Notes under the pieces: model-generated
The model's input: only the letters and a program-made list of their open reading frames with translations
What the model was told of the DNA's origin: nothing
Databases searched by the model: none
Program-made: the position numbers and the translations under genes
Assembly (NCBI GenBank): GCA_052148715.1
Contig: JBKQHQ010000165.1
Location: forward strand, 1-52,574
Source: JBKQHQ01 sp052148715
GTDB taxonomy: Bacteria; Pseudomonadota; Alphaproteobacteria; Rhizobiales; Xanthobacteraceae
Length of the DNA: 52,574 nucleotides
Direction: 5' to 3'
In this document: piece by piece, positions 16,117 to 25,329 of the stretch
How positions within the stretch are numbered: the stretch's first letter is position 1
Layout of the letters: each line of letters begins with the position of its first letter

Positions 16117-16995
16117 TTATTTGGCTTCGCCCAGCATGCCCCCGGGACGGATGAATAGGAAGATCAGCAGCACCGAGAGTGCCGCCACGTTCTTGAGCCC
16201 GGCGCCGAAGACGACGATGGCGATCGCCTGCGCAAGACCAAGCATGATGCCGCCGATAAAGGCGCCGAGCGGCCGGCCGAAGCCGCCGACGATCGCGGCG
16301 ATGAAGCCGGATATGGCGAACGGGATCCCGATATTGAACGCCGTGTACTGCGTCGGGGTGATCAGCACGCCGGCGATGGCGCCGAGCGCCGCCGAGAGCG
16401 CAAAGGAGAGCGCGAGCATTCGAGAAACCTTGATGCCCTGCAGCGCCGCCGCCTCGCGATTGATGGCGCAGGCGCGCATCGCCTTGCCGATCTTGGTTCG
16501 CTTGAAGAACAGGTCGAGCAGCCAGATCAGAACGAACGAGACCGCGACGATCCACAGAAATTGGTAGCTCACGGCGATGCCGCCGAGCCGCAGCGGCGGG
16601 AAGTCGGAGAACGGCGGCAAAGTCTTTGGTTGATCGCCGGCCGCGATCAGGGTCATTCGCTCGATGACGATCTGGGTCGCGAGCGTCGCCAAGATCATTA
16701 CGAACATCGTCGCGTTGCGGTCCCACAGAGGACGCACCACGATCCGCTCGATCACGACACCGGCGACCGCGACCGCGACGACCGCAAGGGTGGCGGCGAG
16801 GATCAGCGGCAGGCCGAGTCTCTGGAACGCGGTCTGGGCGATCATGCCGCCCAGCATCACGAAAGCGCCTTGGGCAAAATTGACGATACCGCTTGCGTTG
16901 TAGATCACGCAGAAGCCGATGCCGATGAGACCGTAGATGCAGCCGACGGCGATGCCGGAGAGCGCGATCTGCGGCAGGTAGGAGAGGTCAGCCAT
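16117..16995 (-). CDS. livH: Branched-chain amino acid type ABC transporter permease LivH
   Basis: 292 residues with eight or so hydrophobic segments. The N-terminal GIAVGCIYGLIGIGFCVIYNASGIVNFAQGAFVMLGGM is the LivH signature, and the cytoplasmic loop contains the EAA-like stretch. With LivM it forms the membrane channel of a HAAT-family importer. It overlaps livG by 8 bp. The transporter sits in a hydantoinase operon, so the solute may not be an amino acid; LivK-type systems also import amides, urea and aromatic acids. Confidence 0.93.
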   Translation of the reverse strand: MADLSYLPQIALSGIAVGCIYGLIGIGFCVIYNASGIVNFAQGAFVMLGGMIAQTAFQRLGLPLILAATLAVVAVAVAGVVIERIVVRPLWDRNATMFVMILATLATQIVIERMTLIAAGDQPKTLPPFSDFPPLRLGGIAVSYQFLWIVAVSFVLIWLLDLFFKRTKIGKAMRACAINREAAALQGIKVSRMLALSFALSAALGAIAGVLITPTQYTAFNIGIPFAISGFIAAIVGGFGRPLGAFIGGIMLGLAQAIAIVVFGAGLKNVAALSVLLIFLFIRPGGMLGEAK

Positions 16996-17758
16996 GGCTG
17001 CCTCCGTGGCCGAGATAGGCGCCGATCACTTGCGGATCGTCGCGCACCGTCTGCGGCGGACCCTCCGCGATCTTTCGGCCGAAGTCGAGCACGACAATGG
17101 TGTCGGCGGTGGTCATCACCAGCTTCATGTCGTGCTCGATCAGGAGCACGCTGGTTCCGCGCGCCGCGATGGCGCGGATGGTCGCGGACAACCGTTTGGT
17201 CTCCTCGGCATTCAACCCGGCAGCGGGCTCGTCGAGCAGGAGCAGGCGAGGGCGGGCCGCAAGCGCGCGGGCGATTTCGAGGAGGCGTTGCTGGCCGTAG
17301 GCGAGCGCGCCGGCTTGGGTCTTGGCCCCGGCGTAGAGGCCGACGAAGGCGAGCAGGTCGCGCGCGCTGGCCTCGACCTCTTTCTCGGCAAGCCTGGTGC
17401 GGCGCGAACGCAGCAGCGCCGACCACAGGCCGCCGCGCATATGCAGGTGGCAGCCGACTTGGATGTTTTCCAGCACCGTGAGATTCGCAAAGAGCTGGAC
17501 GAGCTGGAAAGTCCGTACCAGCCCCGCCGCCGCGATCGCCTCGGGCGGGCGGCCGGTGATATCGTTGCCGGCGAAGACGATGCGGCCGTCGTCGGGGGCC
17601 ATGAAGCCGGAGATCAGGTTGAACAGGGTGGTCTTGCCGGCGCCGTTCGGTCCGATCACCGCCGTCACGCCGCCCTCGGCGACGGCAAGATCGATCGCAT
17701 CGACCGCGACCAGGCCGCCGAAGCGCCGGGTGACATGCTCGAGCGCCAGCAGGGTCAT
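16988..17758 (-). CDS. livG: ABC transporter ATP-binding protein LivG
   Basis: 256 residues, one ABC domain: Walker A GPNGAGKTT (36-44), Q-loop region VRTFQLVQLFANLTVLENI, a signature written AYGQQRLLEIARAL (SGGQQ replaced by AYGQQ, as usual in LivG), Walker B RLLLLDEPAAGLN, and switch His in LIEHDMKLVM. LivG members end with a short tail like the GAYLGHGG seen here. Overlaps livM and livH by a few bases, so translation is coupled. Confidence 0.94.
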   Translation of the reverse strand: MTLLALEHVTRRFGGLVAVDAIDLAVAEGGVTAVIGPNGAGKTTLFNLISGFMAPDDGRIVFAGNDITGRPPEAIAAAGLVRTFQLVQLFANLTVLENIQVGCHLHMRGGLWSALLRSRRTRLAEKEVEASARDLLAFVGLYAGAKTQAGALAYGQQRLLEIARALAARPRLLLLDEPAAGLNAEETKRLSATIRAIAARGTSVLLIEHDMKLVMTTADTIVVLDFGRKIAEGPPQTVRDDPQVIGAYLGHGGSHG

Positions 17759-18738
17759 GGCTGGCCCTCGCCGCGTACGAGTTCGCCGAGCGTCGCCAGG
17801 CCGTTCGGAACGTAGATCAGGAGCAGGATCAGCCCGGCGCCGTAGGCGAGGTCCTGATAGTCCTTGAAGCTGCGGATCGTTTCCGGGAGGAGACTGACGA
17901 CGATGGCGCCGATGATCGGTCCCGCGAGGGTGCCGATGCCGCCGACGTAAAGCATCGTGAAGGCGAGCACGACCATGTGCAGGCCAAAGACTTCCGGGCT
18001 GACGAATTCAACGACATGGACGAACAGCGATCCGGCAAGGGCCGCATAGGCCGCCGACACCAGAAAGGCCGCGAGCTTGTAGTGAGCAACCGCAATGCCG
18101 AGCGCGCGCGCCGCATCCTCGCTGCCCGCGATGGCGGCGAGCGCCCGGCCGAAGCGCGAGCGGCGTATGCGAGCGGCGGCAAATGCGGAGAGCGCGACGA
18201 AGACCGTCAGCGCGACGAGCTTGCCGCGATCGGAGACGATCTCGTAGCCGAACATCCCGAGCGGCGGGATGCCGGAGATGCCCATGTAGCCGTGCGTCAC
18301 CGATTGCCACTGGGTTGCGATCTCGTAAGCGATCAGACCGATCGCGAGCGTCGCCATCGCGAGATAGTGGCCCCGCAGTCGCAGCGTCGGCCAGCCGATG
18401 ACGAGGGCGACGGCGAGCGCGAGAGCAAGCCCCGCCGCGAAGGCGACGATCGGCTCCCAGGAATAGGTTGCCGTCAACACCGCGGAGGCATAGCCCGACA
18501 GGGCGGCGAAGGCGTTCTGGCCGAACGTGACTTGGCCCGCGTAGCCCATGAATATATTGAGCCCGGTGACGAAGATCGCGTAGATCAGGGCAAACGACAT
18601 CACTGTGGCGAAATATCCGCCGGCATAAAGCGCGTAGGCGAGCATCGCCGCCGCGATCGCCCAAGGCAGCGCGGCGAGCAGCGCCGTGAGGCTGCGGCGC
18701 CGACGTTCAGGAGAGATAATACCGGGCGATATCGTCAT
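17755..18738 (-). CDS. livM: ABC transporter permease LivM
   Basis: 327 residues with about ten membrane segments. The block ALIYAIFVTGLNIFMGYAGQVTFGQNAFAALSGYASAVL is diagnostic for LivM, and GRALAAIAGSEDAARALGI is the cytoplasmic coupling loop. ATG at 18738 was preferred over a start at 18771 because the extra residues are charged and not conserved; either way the start lies within the end of livF. Pairs with LivH. Confidence 0.92.
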   Translation of the reverse strand: MTISPGIISPERRRRSLTALLAALPWAIAAAMLAYALYAGGYFATVMSFALIYAIFVTGLNIFMGYAGQVTFGQNAFAALSGYASAVLTATYSWEPIVAFAAGLALALAVALVIGWPTLRLRGHYLAMATLAIGLIAYEIATQWQSVTHGYMGISGIPPLGMFGYEIVSDRGKLVALTVFVALSAFAAARIRRSRFGRALAAIAGSEDAARALGIAVAHYKLAAFLVSAAYAALAGSLFVHVVEFVSPEVFGLHMVVLAFTMLYVGGIGTLAGPIIGAIVVSLLPETIRSFKDYQDLAYGAGLILLLIYVPNGLATLGELVRGEGQP

Positions 18739-19420
18739 ACGATGTGACTTCGCGCGGATCGATCTCGGCAACCAGGCGGCCGACCGACAAGAGGTAGGCG
18801 CGGGTGGTAAGCTTGAGCGCCAGCGGCGCCTTCTGCTCGACCAGCACGATCGTCAGTCCCTCACGATTGAGAACTGCAAGCACGCCGAAAATCTCGTCCG
18901 TCACTTTCGGCGCCAGGCCAAGCGAGGGCTCGTCGAGCAGCAAAATCTTCGGATCCGCCATCAGGGCGCGACCGACCGCCAACATCTGTTGCTCGCCGCC
19001 GGACAGCGAGCCTGCGGTCTGGGTGAGCCGTTCCCGCAACCGCGGAAACAAGGCGAAAACGCGCAGGCGCCGCCGCTCGAATTCCTGCGGGTCGTCGAGC
19101 AGATAGGCGCCAAGCTCGAGATTTTCGGCGACCGTCATCGGCGCAAAAATCCCGCGGCCCTCCGGCACCAGCACGAGGCCGCGCGCGGCGCAAGCCTCCG
19201 GCTGTTGCCGTGGCAGCGGCCTGCCGCGAAAGAAAACCTCGCCTGAATTGGCGACGAGTCCCATAATGGCGCGCATCAGCGTGCTCTTGCCGGCGCCGTT
19301 CGGCCCGAGCACGGCAACGAATTCGCGCTCGGCGATGGCGAGGCTCACCGGATGCAACGCCTCGACGCGCCCGTAGCGCGCCGAGAGCGCCTTTATCTCC
19401 AGCACGAGCGTCGGGTTCAC
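18707..19420 (-). CDS. livF: ABC transporter ATP-binding protein LivF
   Basis: 237 residues. Walker A GPNGAGKST (39-47), the LivF-typical VPEGRGIFAPMTVAENLELGAY, signature SLSGGEQQMLAVGRAL, Walker B KILLLDEPSLGLAP. Starts with GTG inside the end of livK. The order K-F-M-G-H differs from the enterobacterial K-H-M-G-F arrangement, but every part of the importer is present. Confidence 0.94.
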   Translation of the reverse strand: MNPTLVLEIKALSARYGRVEALHPVSLAIAEREFVAVLGPNGAGKSTLMRAIMGLVANSGEVFFRGRPLPRQQPEACAARGLVLVPEGRGIFAPMTVAENLELGAYLLDDPQEFERRRLRVFALFPRLRERLTQTAGSLSGGEQQMLAVGRALMADPKILLLDEPSLGLAPKVTDEIFGVLAVLNREGLTIVLVEQKAPLALKLTTRAYLLSVGRLVAEIDPREVTSYDDIARYYLS

Positions 19421-20553
19421 TGAACGACTTTGACTTTGCCGTCGATTATGGTCGCGAGCAGGAGCGGATTGGCCGTGATGCCTTGATGCGTGCTCGGCGA
19501 CATATTGTAAACGCTGGTCGTGCCCTGGAAGCCGGAGAGACTTTCGAGCTGGTCGCGGACCTTGGGGCCCTCAAAACTCTTGCCGGCCTCGATCGCCCGG
19601 ACCGTCATCAACACGGCGTCCCAGCCGCGTGATGCCCAATTCGGGTCACGGTCGCCGAATTTCGCCTTCCACGGGACGAGGAATTTTGCGATCTCGGTCT
19701 TTAATGCTCCGTCGGGCAAGCCATCGTAGACCTGCGAGGGGGAAGCGACGAAGAAGAACTTGTCGCCCAGCACCTCCGCCACCGGGCGGAAAACCGCGAG
19801 GTCTTCGACGCTCGTCAACATCAGCATATCGAGGCCAAGCTGCTTGATGTTCTTGGCCGCCGTCAGCGTCGTTCCGCCGAGGCCGACCTTGAGAATCGCG
19901 CCGGCGCCGGCCGCGTGCATCTTGCTGATCTGGACGCTCAGGTCGGCGTCGTCCTGCTTGTATTGCTCGACGCCGGCGAGCTCCAGACCATAGTCGCCGG
20001 CGAGCTTCTCGGCCGCAACCCTCTGCAGGTTCGCATAAGGGGAAGGGTCGTGCAAGAAGCCGATCTTTCTGATCTGGGTCTTCTCCTTGAGATAGGCAAG
20101 GCGCTTCTCGACTTCCATGGCGGCCGGAGGGAGGGTGGTGAAGGCCCATTTCACATGCTCAGGCTGCTGCGGCAGGATCGAGCAAAGCACCATCGGGATC
20201 TGCGCCCGCACGGTCAGCGGAGCGCCGGCGAAATTCCCGGCGGATACGCAGCCGCTGAGAAAAATGTCGACCTTGTCCGACGATATCATCTTTCGATAGA
20301 CGGTGACCGCCTCCTGCGGCTCAGACCGATTGTCTTCAGTGATCACCTCGATCTTGCGACCCATCACGCCGCCCTTGGCGTTGACGGCCGCGGCTGCTAG
20401 TTCGACGCCGTCGCGCCAAGCGCGATCGACGGTCGCGGCGTAGCCGGTTAGACCTGCAGAGATGCCGATCTTGTAAACCTCCTGTGCGTCCGCCGGCGCC
20501 GCCGCCAGCGCCGCGGCAAGGCCCGCCAACAGCGCGAATGATCTTATTGTCAT
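19417..20553 (-). CDS. livK: Periplasmic substrate-binding protein, LivK family
   Basis: 378 residues, starting MTIRSFALLAGLAAALAAAPADAQ, a clear signal peptide cut after ADA. The mature part begins EVYKIGISAGLTGYAATVDRAWRDGVELAAAAVNAKGG, the opening of family-5 peripheral binding proteins. The start at 20553 has GGGAGG at the right distance; a frame open to 20829 is an artefact. It delivers the solute to LivHM. The solute cannot be read from sequence; the neighbouring hydantoinase genes suggest a cyclic amide or related nitrogen or aromatic compound. Confidence 0.9.
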   Translation of the reverse strand: MTIRSFALLAGLAAALAAAPADAQEVYKIGISAGLTGYAATVDRAWRDGVELAAAAVNAKGGVMGRKIEVITEDNRSEPQEAVTVYRKMISSDKVDIFLSGCVSAGNFAGAPLTVRAQIPMVLCSILPQQPEHVKWAFTTLPPAAMEVEKRLAYLKEKTQIRKIGFLHDPSPYANLQRVAAEKLAGDYGLELAGVEQYKQDDADLSVQISKMHAAGAGAILKVGLGGTTLTAAKNIKQLGLDMLMLTSVEDLAVFRPVAEVLGDKFFFVASPSQVYDGLPDGALKTEIAKFLVPWKAKFGDRDPNWASRGWDAVLMTVRAIEAGKSFEGPKVRDQLESLSGFQGTTSVYNMSPSTHQGITANPLLLATIIDGKVKVVQ

Positions 20554-20716
20554 GTCACTTTCCTCCCTCTTCTCAGTTTTACATCTCGCCGTGCTGCGCG
20601 GTCGGGATTTGCTAAGGGTCCACGAGCCGCGTGGGCACGGCGGAACGGGCACCGTGCCAACGCGCTGATGTCTCGGCCGCCTTGGCCCACCCTGCGCTGC
20701 GGCGATCGGACATGCG

Positions 20717-22276
20717 CTAAAGCTCATCTGCCCGCGGCGGCCCGTAGCCGCCGCCTCCGGGCGTTTCGAATAGCACGACATCGTCGGCTTTGAGCATGAG
20801 CTTCTTGGCGTCGTGCACCGGCTTGCCATTGATTAGGAACTGGCCGGGCGCGCCGGGCGCGCCGCCGCCCAGGCCGTCCGCGCCTAGCTCGACCCGGCTC
20901 GTCACTGCATTGAGCAGCCACTCGTCCTTGGTCTGCAGACGGAACTGGATGATCTGGCCATCGCCGCCGCGTGAGGCGCCGGCACCGCCGGAGCCGGGAC
21001 GCAATTCCTTGCGATCGAAGATGACCGGCGTCACCGCCTCGACGATCTCGACCGGCACCGCCGCTACGCCGGTCGGGTAACAGGTGGCGCTCGGCCCCGG
21101 TTTGGTGGCGCGCGCGCCCATGCCGCCGGAATAATTGAACATCGAGGATGTAAAAGGACGCCCGTCCTCGCGCCGACCTTGGATTTGCATGGTCCAGACC
21201 GCGCCCGAGCCTTCGGCGAGCACGCGGTCGGGGATGACCTGATAAAGCGCTTTCAAGATCGGCATCGGCACATACATGCCGACGACGTGGCGCGCGTTGA
21301 CCGGGGAGGGATAGGTGCAGTTGACGATCGAGCCCTCCGGCGCGGTGACGTGGATGGGCGCGAGGCTGCCGGTGTTGTTGGGTAGGTCGGGATTGAGGCA
21401 GCTGCGGATGGCGAAGGTCGAATAGGCGTGGGTGTAGTTGCGAACGACATTGATCCCGCTCGATGTCTGGGGCGAGCTGCCGGTGAAGTCGACGGTGATC
21501 TCGCCCGCATTGGGAGCGATGGTCACCGCGGCGCGCAGCGTAATGACTTCGCCGCCCGGCACATCGAACTTGCTCTCGCCTAAAAATGTTCCCGCCTTCA
21601 ACTGGCTGATCGCGGCGCGCGTTGCCTGCTCGGATCGGCTGATGATTTCGTCGGACAATTGCTCGATATCCGGCAGGCCGTAGCGGCGGCACATGCCGAT
21701 CAGCCGCTCGCTTGCGGCGCGTCCGCTCGATACCTGCGCCGAAAGATCGCCGAACACCGCATCCGGTGTGCGCACGTTCGAACGGATGATCGCGTGCAGC
21801 ACGGGGCACGGTTCGCCGCGTTGGTAGAGCTTGAGCGGGGGGATCCATAGCCCCTCCTCATGCACGTCGCGGGCGCCGGCGCCGATGCCGTAGCCGCCGA
21901 TATCGGTGTGATGGATGGTGGAGCCGATAAAGGCGAGGATCTTATCGCCATCGAAGATCGGCGCGAGTACCGTGATGTCGAAGAAATGGCCGGCCGACAG
22001 CCAGGGATCGTTGGTGATCAGCACGTCGCCCGGTTCGACCCGGTTATCGAAGATGCGCACGAGATGCGCGCCGGCAATGGCGAGCGAATTGATATGGCCC
22101 GGCGTTCCGGTATTGGCTTGCGCCACCATGCGGCCGCGCCGGTCGAACAGGGCGCAGGCGAGGTCGCCGGCTTCGCGCACCACCGGACTGAAGGCGATGC
22201 GCTGCAGCGCCTTGGCGCGCTCGCCCACGATGCCGATCAGGTTGGACCAGAGGATCTCGAGCTCGACGCCGTCCAT
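20717..22276 (-). CDS. hyuB: Hydantoinase B / oxoprolinase family protein
   Basis: 519 residues, HyuB family. Conserved parts are SPVVREAGDLACALFDRRGRMVAQA near the N-terminus, DPWLSAGHFFDITVLAPIF, GSTIHHTDIGGYGIGAGARDVHEEG, and the C-terminal FETPGGGGYG. In N-methylhydantoinase, acetone carboxylase and acetophenone carboxylase systems this subunit works with the ATP-using HyuA. Starts 3 bp after hyuA ends, so the two are coupled. The 163-bp space to livK shows no gene. Confidence 0.92.
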   Translation of the reverse strand: MDGVELEILWSNLIGIVGERAKALQRIAFSPVVREAGDLACALFDRRGRMVAQANTGTPGHINSLAIAGAHLVRIFDNRVEPGDVLITNDPWLSAGHFFDITVLAPIFDGDKILAFIGSTIHHTDIGGYGIGAGARDVHEEGLWIPPLKLYQRGEPCPVLHAIIRSNVRTPDAVFGDLSAQVSSGRAASERLIGMCRRYGLPDIEQLSDEIISRSEQATRAAISQLKAGTFLGESKFDVPGGEVITLRAAVTIAPNAGEITVDFTGSSPQTSSGINVVRNYTHAYSTFAIRSCLNPDLPNNTGSLAPIHVTAPEGSIVNCTYPSPVNARHVVGMYVPMPILKALYQVIPDRVLAEGSGAVWTMQIQGRREDGRPFTSSMFNYSGGMGARATKPGPSATCYPTGVAAVPVEIVEAVTPVIFDRKELRPGSGGAGASRGGDGQIIQFRLQTKDEWLLNAVTSRVELGADGLGGGAPGAPGQFLINGKPVHDAKKLMLKADDVVLFETPGGGGYGPPRADEL

Positions 22277-22279
22277 GGA

Positions 22280-24343
22280 TCAATCCTTGCGCGCGATAAG
22301 GCAGCCGATTTGATCGACCGACGCCGACCATTCGGGCGGGATCGCTGTCGTGGTTTCACGCTCTTCGATGATGGCCGGCCCCAAGATCGTCTGGCCGGCG
22401 GCAAGCGATTTGCGATCGTAGACCGGGACCATGGCGTTCTCGGTCCAGGCGTGCACCGTGCGCGATGTGCGCGGCTGACCGGGCGTCTCGGGCAAGATGG
22501 TGGCACGATTGAACGATATGATCGGACCGCGCGCCGTCACGCGCCAAGTGACGAGCTCGATCGGCACATGGGACGGATTGACGCCATAGAGCTTGTGATA
22601 GGCGCGCTCAAAGATTGCGACGATGCGACCGGGGTCCCGATGCGCGCGGGGATCCCCTTCGAAGGTTACGGTCAGCTCGCTCTGCTGGCCGACGTAGCGC
22701 AGATCGGCGCCGAAGATCAGCGTCACCGTCGCCTCGCTGCAGCCTGCTTCGGCCAGCGCCAGGCGGCCTTCCGTGGCAAGCTCGCTCAATAGGCGGTCGA
22801 CGCGGTCCCAGTCGAGCGCGTTCACCTGGACGAGATCACTGCGCACGAGGTCGAGCCGAACCGAGGTCACGAGCGTGCCGAACGCCGAAAGGACGCTCGG
22901 CTGCGGCGGCACGATCACCACCGAGCTTTGCAGCAGCCCGGCGACCTCGCAGGCATGCACCGGGCCCGCGCCGCCGAAGGCGAAGAGCGGCATCCCGCGA
23001 TAGTCGACCCCGCGGTCGGTCGCGTGCGCCCGTGCCGCCGCCGCCATCGCCTCGGTGACGACCCGAAAGATGCCGCGCGCCGCCTGGGTCGGCGTGAGCT
23101 TTAGCGCGCGCGCGAGGCCGTCCATGGCGCGGTCGGCCGCGCGGCGATCAAGCGGCATGTCGCCGCCGAGAAAATTATCGGCATCGAGCAGGCCAAGCAC
23201 GAGGTCGGCGTCGGTCACGGTCGGTTTTCCGCCGCCGCGGCCGTAGCAGGCCGGGCCGGGATCGGAGCCGGCGCTTTCGGGGCCGACTTTCAGCAGCCCG
23301 AGAGCGTCTACATGCGCGATGCTGCCGCCGCCGGCGCCGATCTCGATCATGTCGATCGAGGGAATCGTGACCGGCAACCCGCTGCCCTCCTTGAACCGAT
23401 AGCGGCGGTCGACCTCGAACAGCCCGGTGATCAGCGGTTGGCCATTTTCGATCAGGCAGGCCTTGGCCGTCGTGCCGCCCATGTCGAAGGACATCAGCCG
23501 ATCGAGCTTGAGCACCTCGGCATAGTGACAGGCGGCGAGCGCGCCGGCGGCGGGGCCGCTTTCGATCATGCGGACCGGGTTGCGCCCGGCGGTTTCGGCG
23601 CCGACGACGCCGCCCGAGCTCAGCATGATCAGCGGCGTATTGGCAAAGCCCTCCCGCGCGAGCCGTTCGCTTAGGCGCCGCAAGTAGGGCTGCGCGAGCG
23701 GCATCGTGTAGGCGTTGACGGTGGCCGTCGAGGCGCGCGGAAACTCGCGGATTTGCGGCGCCACGTCGGCGGACAAGGTGATGAACATATTCGGCAGCAG
23801 CTCGCCGAGCCGCTTGCCGACGATCCGCTCGTGCTGCGGATTGGCAAAGCTGTTGAGAAAGCAGATCGCGACCGAGCGGACCCCTTTGGATTTCAGCTGC
23901 GCCGCAACCGCGCCGACCTCGCTCGAATCGGGGGTGATGAGCGCCGTTCCGTCGGCCCGCATGCGCTCGGTCAATCCGAAGGTCAGCTCAGGCGGCACCA
24001 GCGGCTCCGGAAACTCGATCTGCGGATCGTACATCTCATAGCGATGCTCGTTGCGGATCCGCAGCACGTCGGCAAAACCTTTGGTAACCAGGAGCGCGGT
24101 CGCCTCGCCCTTGCGCTCGATCAGCGCATTGGTGACCACCGTCGTGGCATGGACGATGACGCCGTCGATATCGCGCGGCTCGATACCGGCCGACCGGAGC
24201 ACGCCCTGCACCCCGTGAAAGAACCCGTCGATCAGGTCGTGCGGCGTGGTCAGCGTCTTGTCGACGGTCAGTTGTCCGGAGGAATGCCGCAGGACCACGT
24301 CGGTGAACGTGCCGCCGATATCCACCGCCAATGAATACGTCAT
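22280..24343 (-). CDS. hyuA: Hydantoinase A / oxoprolinase family protein
   Basis: 687 residues, with the actin-like ATPase motif DIGGTFTDVVL at 7-17 and a second ATP-binding block SFDMGGTTAKACLIENG. The middle shows IEIGAGGGSIAHVD and the C-terminus the HyuA beta domain. The family phosphorylates cyclic amides or enol forms with ATP before ring opening or carboxylation. The ATG at 24343 lies one base after the iclR stop; a longer frame runs antisense-like into iclR and is rejected. The real substrate is open: 5-oxoproline, hydantoins and aromatic ketones are all precedents. Confidence 0.92.
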   Translation of the reverse strand: MTYSLAVDIGGTFTDVVLRHSSGQLTVDKTLTTPHDLIDGFFHGVQGVLRSAGIEPRDIDGVIVHATTVVTNALIERKGEATALLVTKGFADVLRIRNEHRYEMYDPQIEFPEPLVPPELTFGLTERMRADGTALITPDSSEVGAVAAQLKSKGVRSVAICFLNSFANPQHERIVGKRLGELLPNMFITLSADVAPQIREFPRASTATVNAYTMPLAQPYLRRLSERLAREGFANTPLIMLSSGGVVGAETAGRNPVRMIESGPAAGALAACHYAEVLKLDRLMSFDMGGTTAKACLIENGQPLITGLFEVDRRYRFKEGSGLPVTIPSIDMIEIGAGGGSIAHVDALGLLKVGPESAGSDPGPACYGRGGGKPTVTDADLVLGLLDADNFLGGDMPLDRRAADRAMDGLARALKLTPTQAARGIFRVVTEAMAAAARAHATDRGVDYRGMPLFAFGGAGPVHACEVAGLLQSSVVIVPPQPSVLSAFGTLVTSVRLDLVRSDLVQVNALDWDRVDRLLSELATEGRLALAEAGCSEATVTLIFGADLRYVGQQSELTVTFEGDPRAHRDPGRIVAIFERAYHKLYGVNPSHVPIELVTWRVTARGPIISFNRATILPETPGQPRTSRTVHAWTENAMVPVYDRKSLAAGQTILGPAIIEERETTTAIPPEWSASVDQIGCLIARKD

Positions 24344-24344
24344 G

Positions 24345-25160
24345 CTATTGCGGCCTCCACCCAAGCGCCGTCGAGATTTTTCTTGCCGTGCCGACCACAG
24401 CCTCGATCTGCCTGCGGTTAGGCTCCGCATGAATGAGCTCGGTGGCCCCGACGATGGCGACCGAGCCCGCAAGGCACGCGGCATGGTCGAAGATCGGCGC
24501 CGCCAGCGCATTGACGCCGCGGATGATCTGATCGGGCGCCGTCGCCCATCCGCGCTTGCGGACCGTCTCAATGTCCCGCGTCAGCGCGCCCGCATTTGGC
24601 CGCCGCGCCCCGGCAATGCGCGCACTGGCCAGCGTCTTTTCGAGCAATCCGTCCGGCCCGAACGCCATCCAGACCTTGCCGTGCGCGCTGACCTCGAGCG
24701 TGAGCCGCGTGCCGGGCCGGGTGCCGAACTCGACCACGGTCTGCCCTTGGATCAGCTCCAGCACGACGAGCCCGCCCTGGACCAAGCCGCAAATGGTGAC
24801 GGCCTGCTGCGTCGCGTCGCGTAACGCGATGAGCTCGTCGCGCGACGCGCGCACCAGATCGAAGCGGCCGCGGGCGGCCTCGCCGAGCACGACAAGCTTG
24901 ATCCCCGCTTCGTAGCGGGCGCTGACCGGATCCTGGTGGACGAAGCCGCGCCGCAGCAGCGCCTGCAGATGGCGATAGACCGTCGCCTTCGACGCCGAAA
25001 AATTTTTGGCGATGGCCCCGAGCGAGCAGGGCTGGCTCTGGTGGGCGAGAAATTCGAGAATCTGTAGCGCCAGGTCGAGCGTGCCCGTGCCCAAACCGCC
25101 GCGCTGCGCGCGGTCTGCGCGCGGCGGCCCGTCGAGCCCGGATTCCTCCCGGTTTTCCAT
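24345..25160 (-). CDS. IclR-family transcriptional regulator
   Basis: 271 residues beginning MENREESGLDGPPR. Residues about 30-90 are the winged helix (LQILEFLAHQSQPCSLGAIAKNFSASKATVYRHLQALLRRGFV), then the IclR effector domain, with GKVWMAFGP and the C-terminal VGATELIHAEP region. An upstream ATG (25187) is possible but overlaps the operator-like palindromes. It is the first gene of the operon and probably controls itself plus hyuAB-liv. Confidence 0.9.
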   Translation of the reverse strand: MENREESGLDGPPRADRAQRGGLGTGTLDLALQILEFLAHQSQPCSLGAIAKNFSASKATVYRHLQALLRRGFVHQDPVSARYEAGIKLVVLGEAARGRFDLVRASRDELIALRDATQQAVTICGLVQGGLVVLELIQGQTVVEFGTRPGTRLTLEVSAHGKVWMAFGPDGLLEKTLASARIAGARRPNAGALTRDIETVRKRGWATAPDQIIRGVNALAAPIFDHAACLAGSVAIVGATELIHAEPNRRQIEAVVGTARKISTALGWRPQ

Positions 25161-25181
25161 CCCTGGTCCCGTTTTAACTAG

Positions 25182-25217
25182 TTTCATCTGTTGAAATGCT
25201 ATTTCGACATTAGAAAT
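25182..25217. promoter_or_regulatory. Palindromic operator candidate for IclR
   Basis: Two adjacent inverted repeats, TTTCA-N5-TGAAA (25182-25196) and ATTTC-N7-GAAAT (25201-25217), lie just upstream of the iclR start, between it and the divergent ROK gene. IclR proteins bind such A/T-rich half sites, so autoregulation and control of both directions is plausible. Confidence 0.55.
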
Positions 25218-25329
25218 GAAAGACGATTTCCGATCAAGCGTCAAGTGCGATTGTGGTCGGTCAAGCGTCGATCTTCCGCTCGAAGGCGGGCTATTTTGTA
25301 TTCTCAAAATGGAACGGATGGATGCGGAA

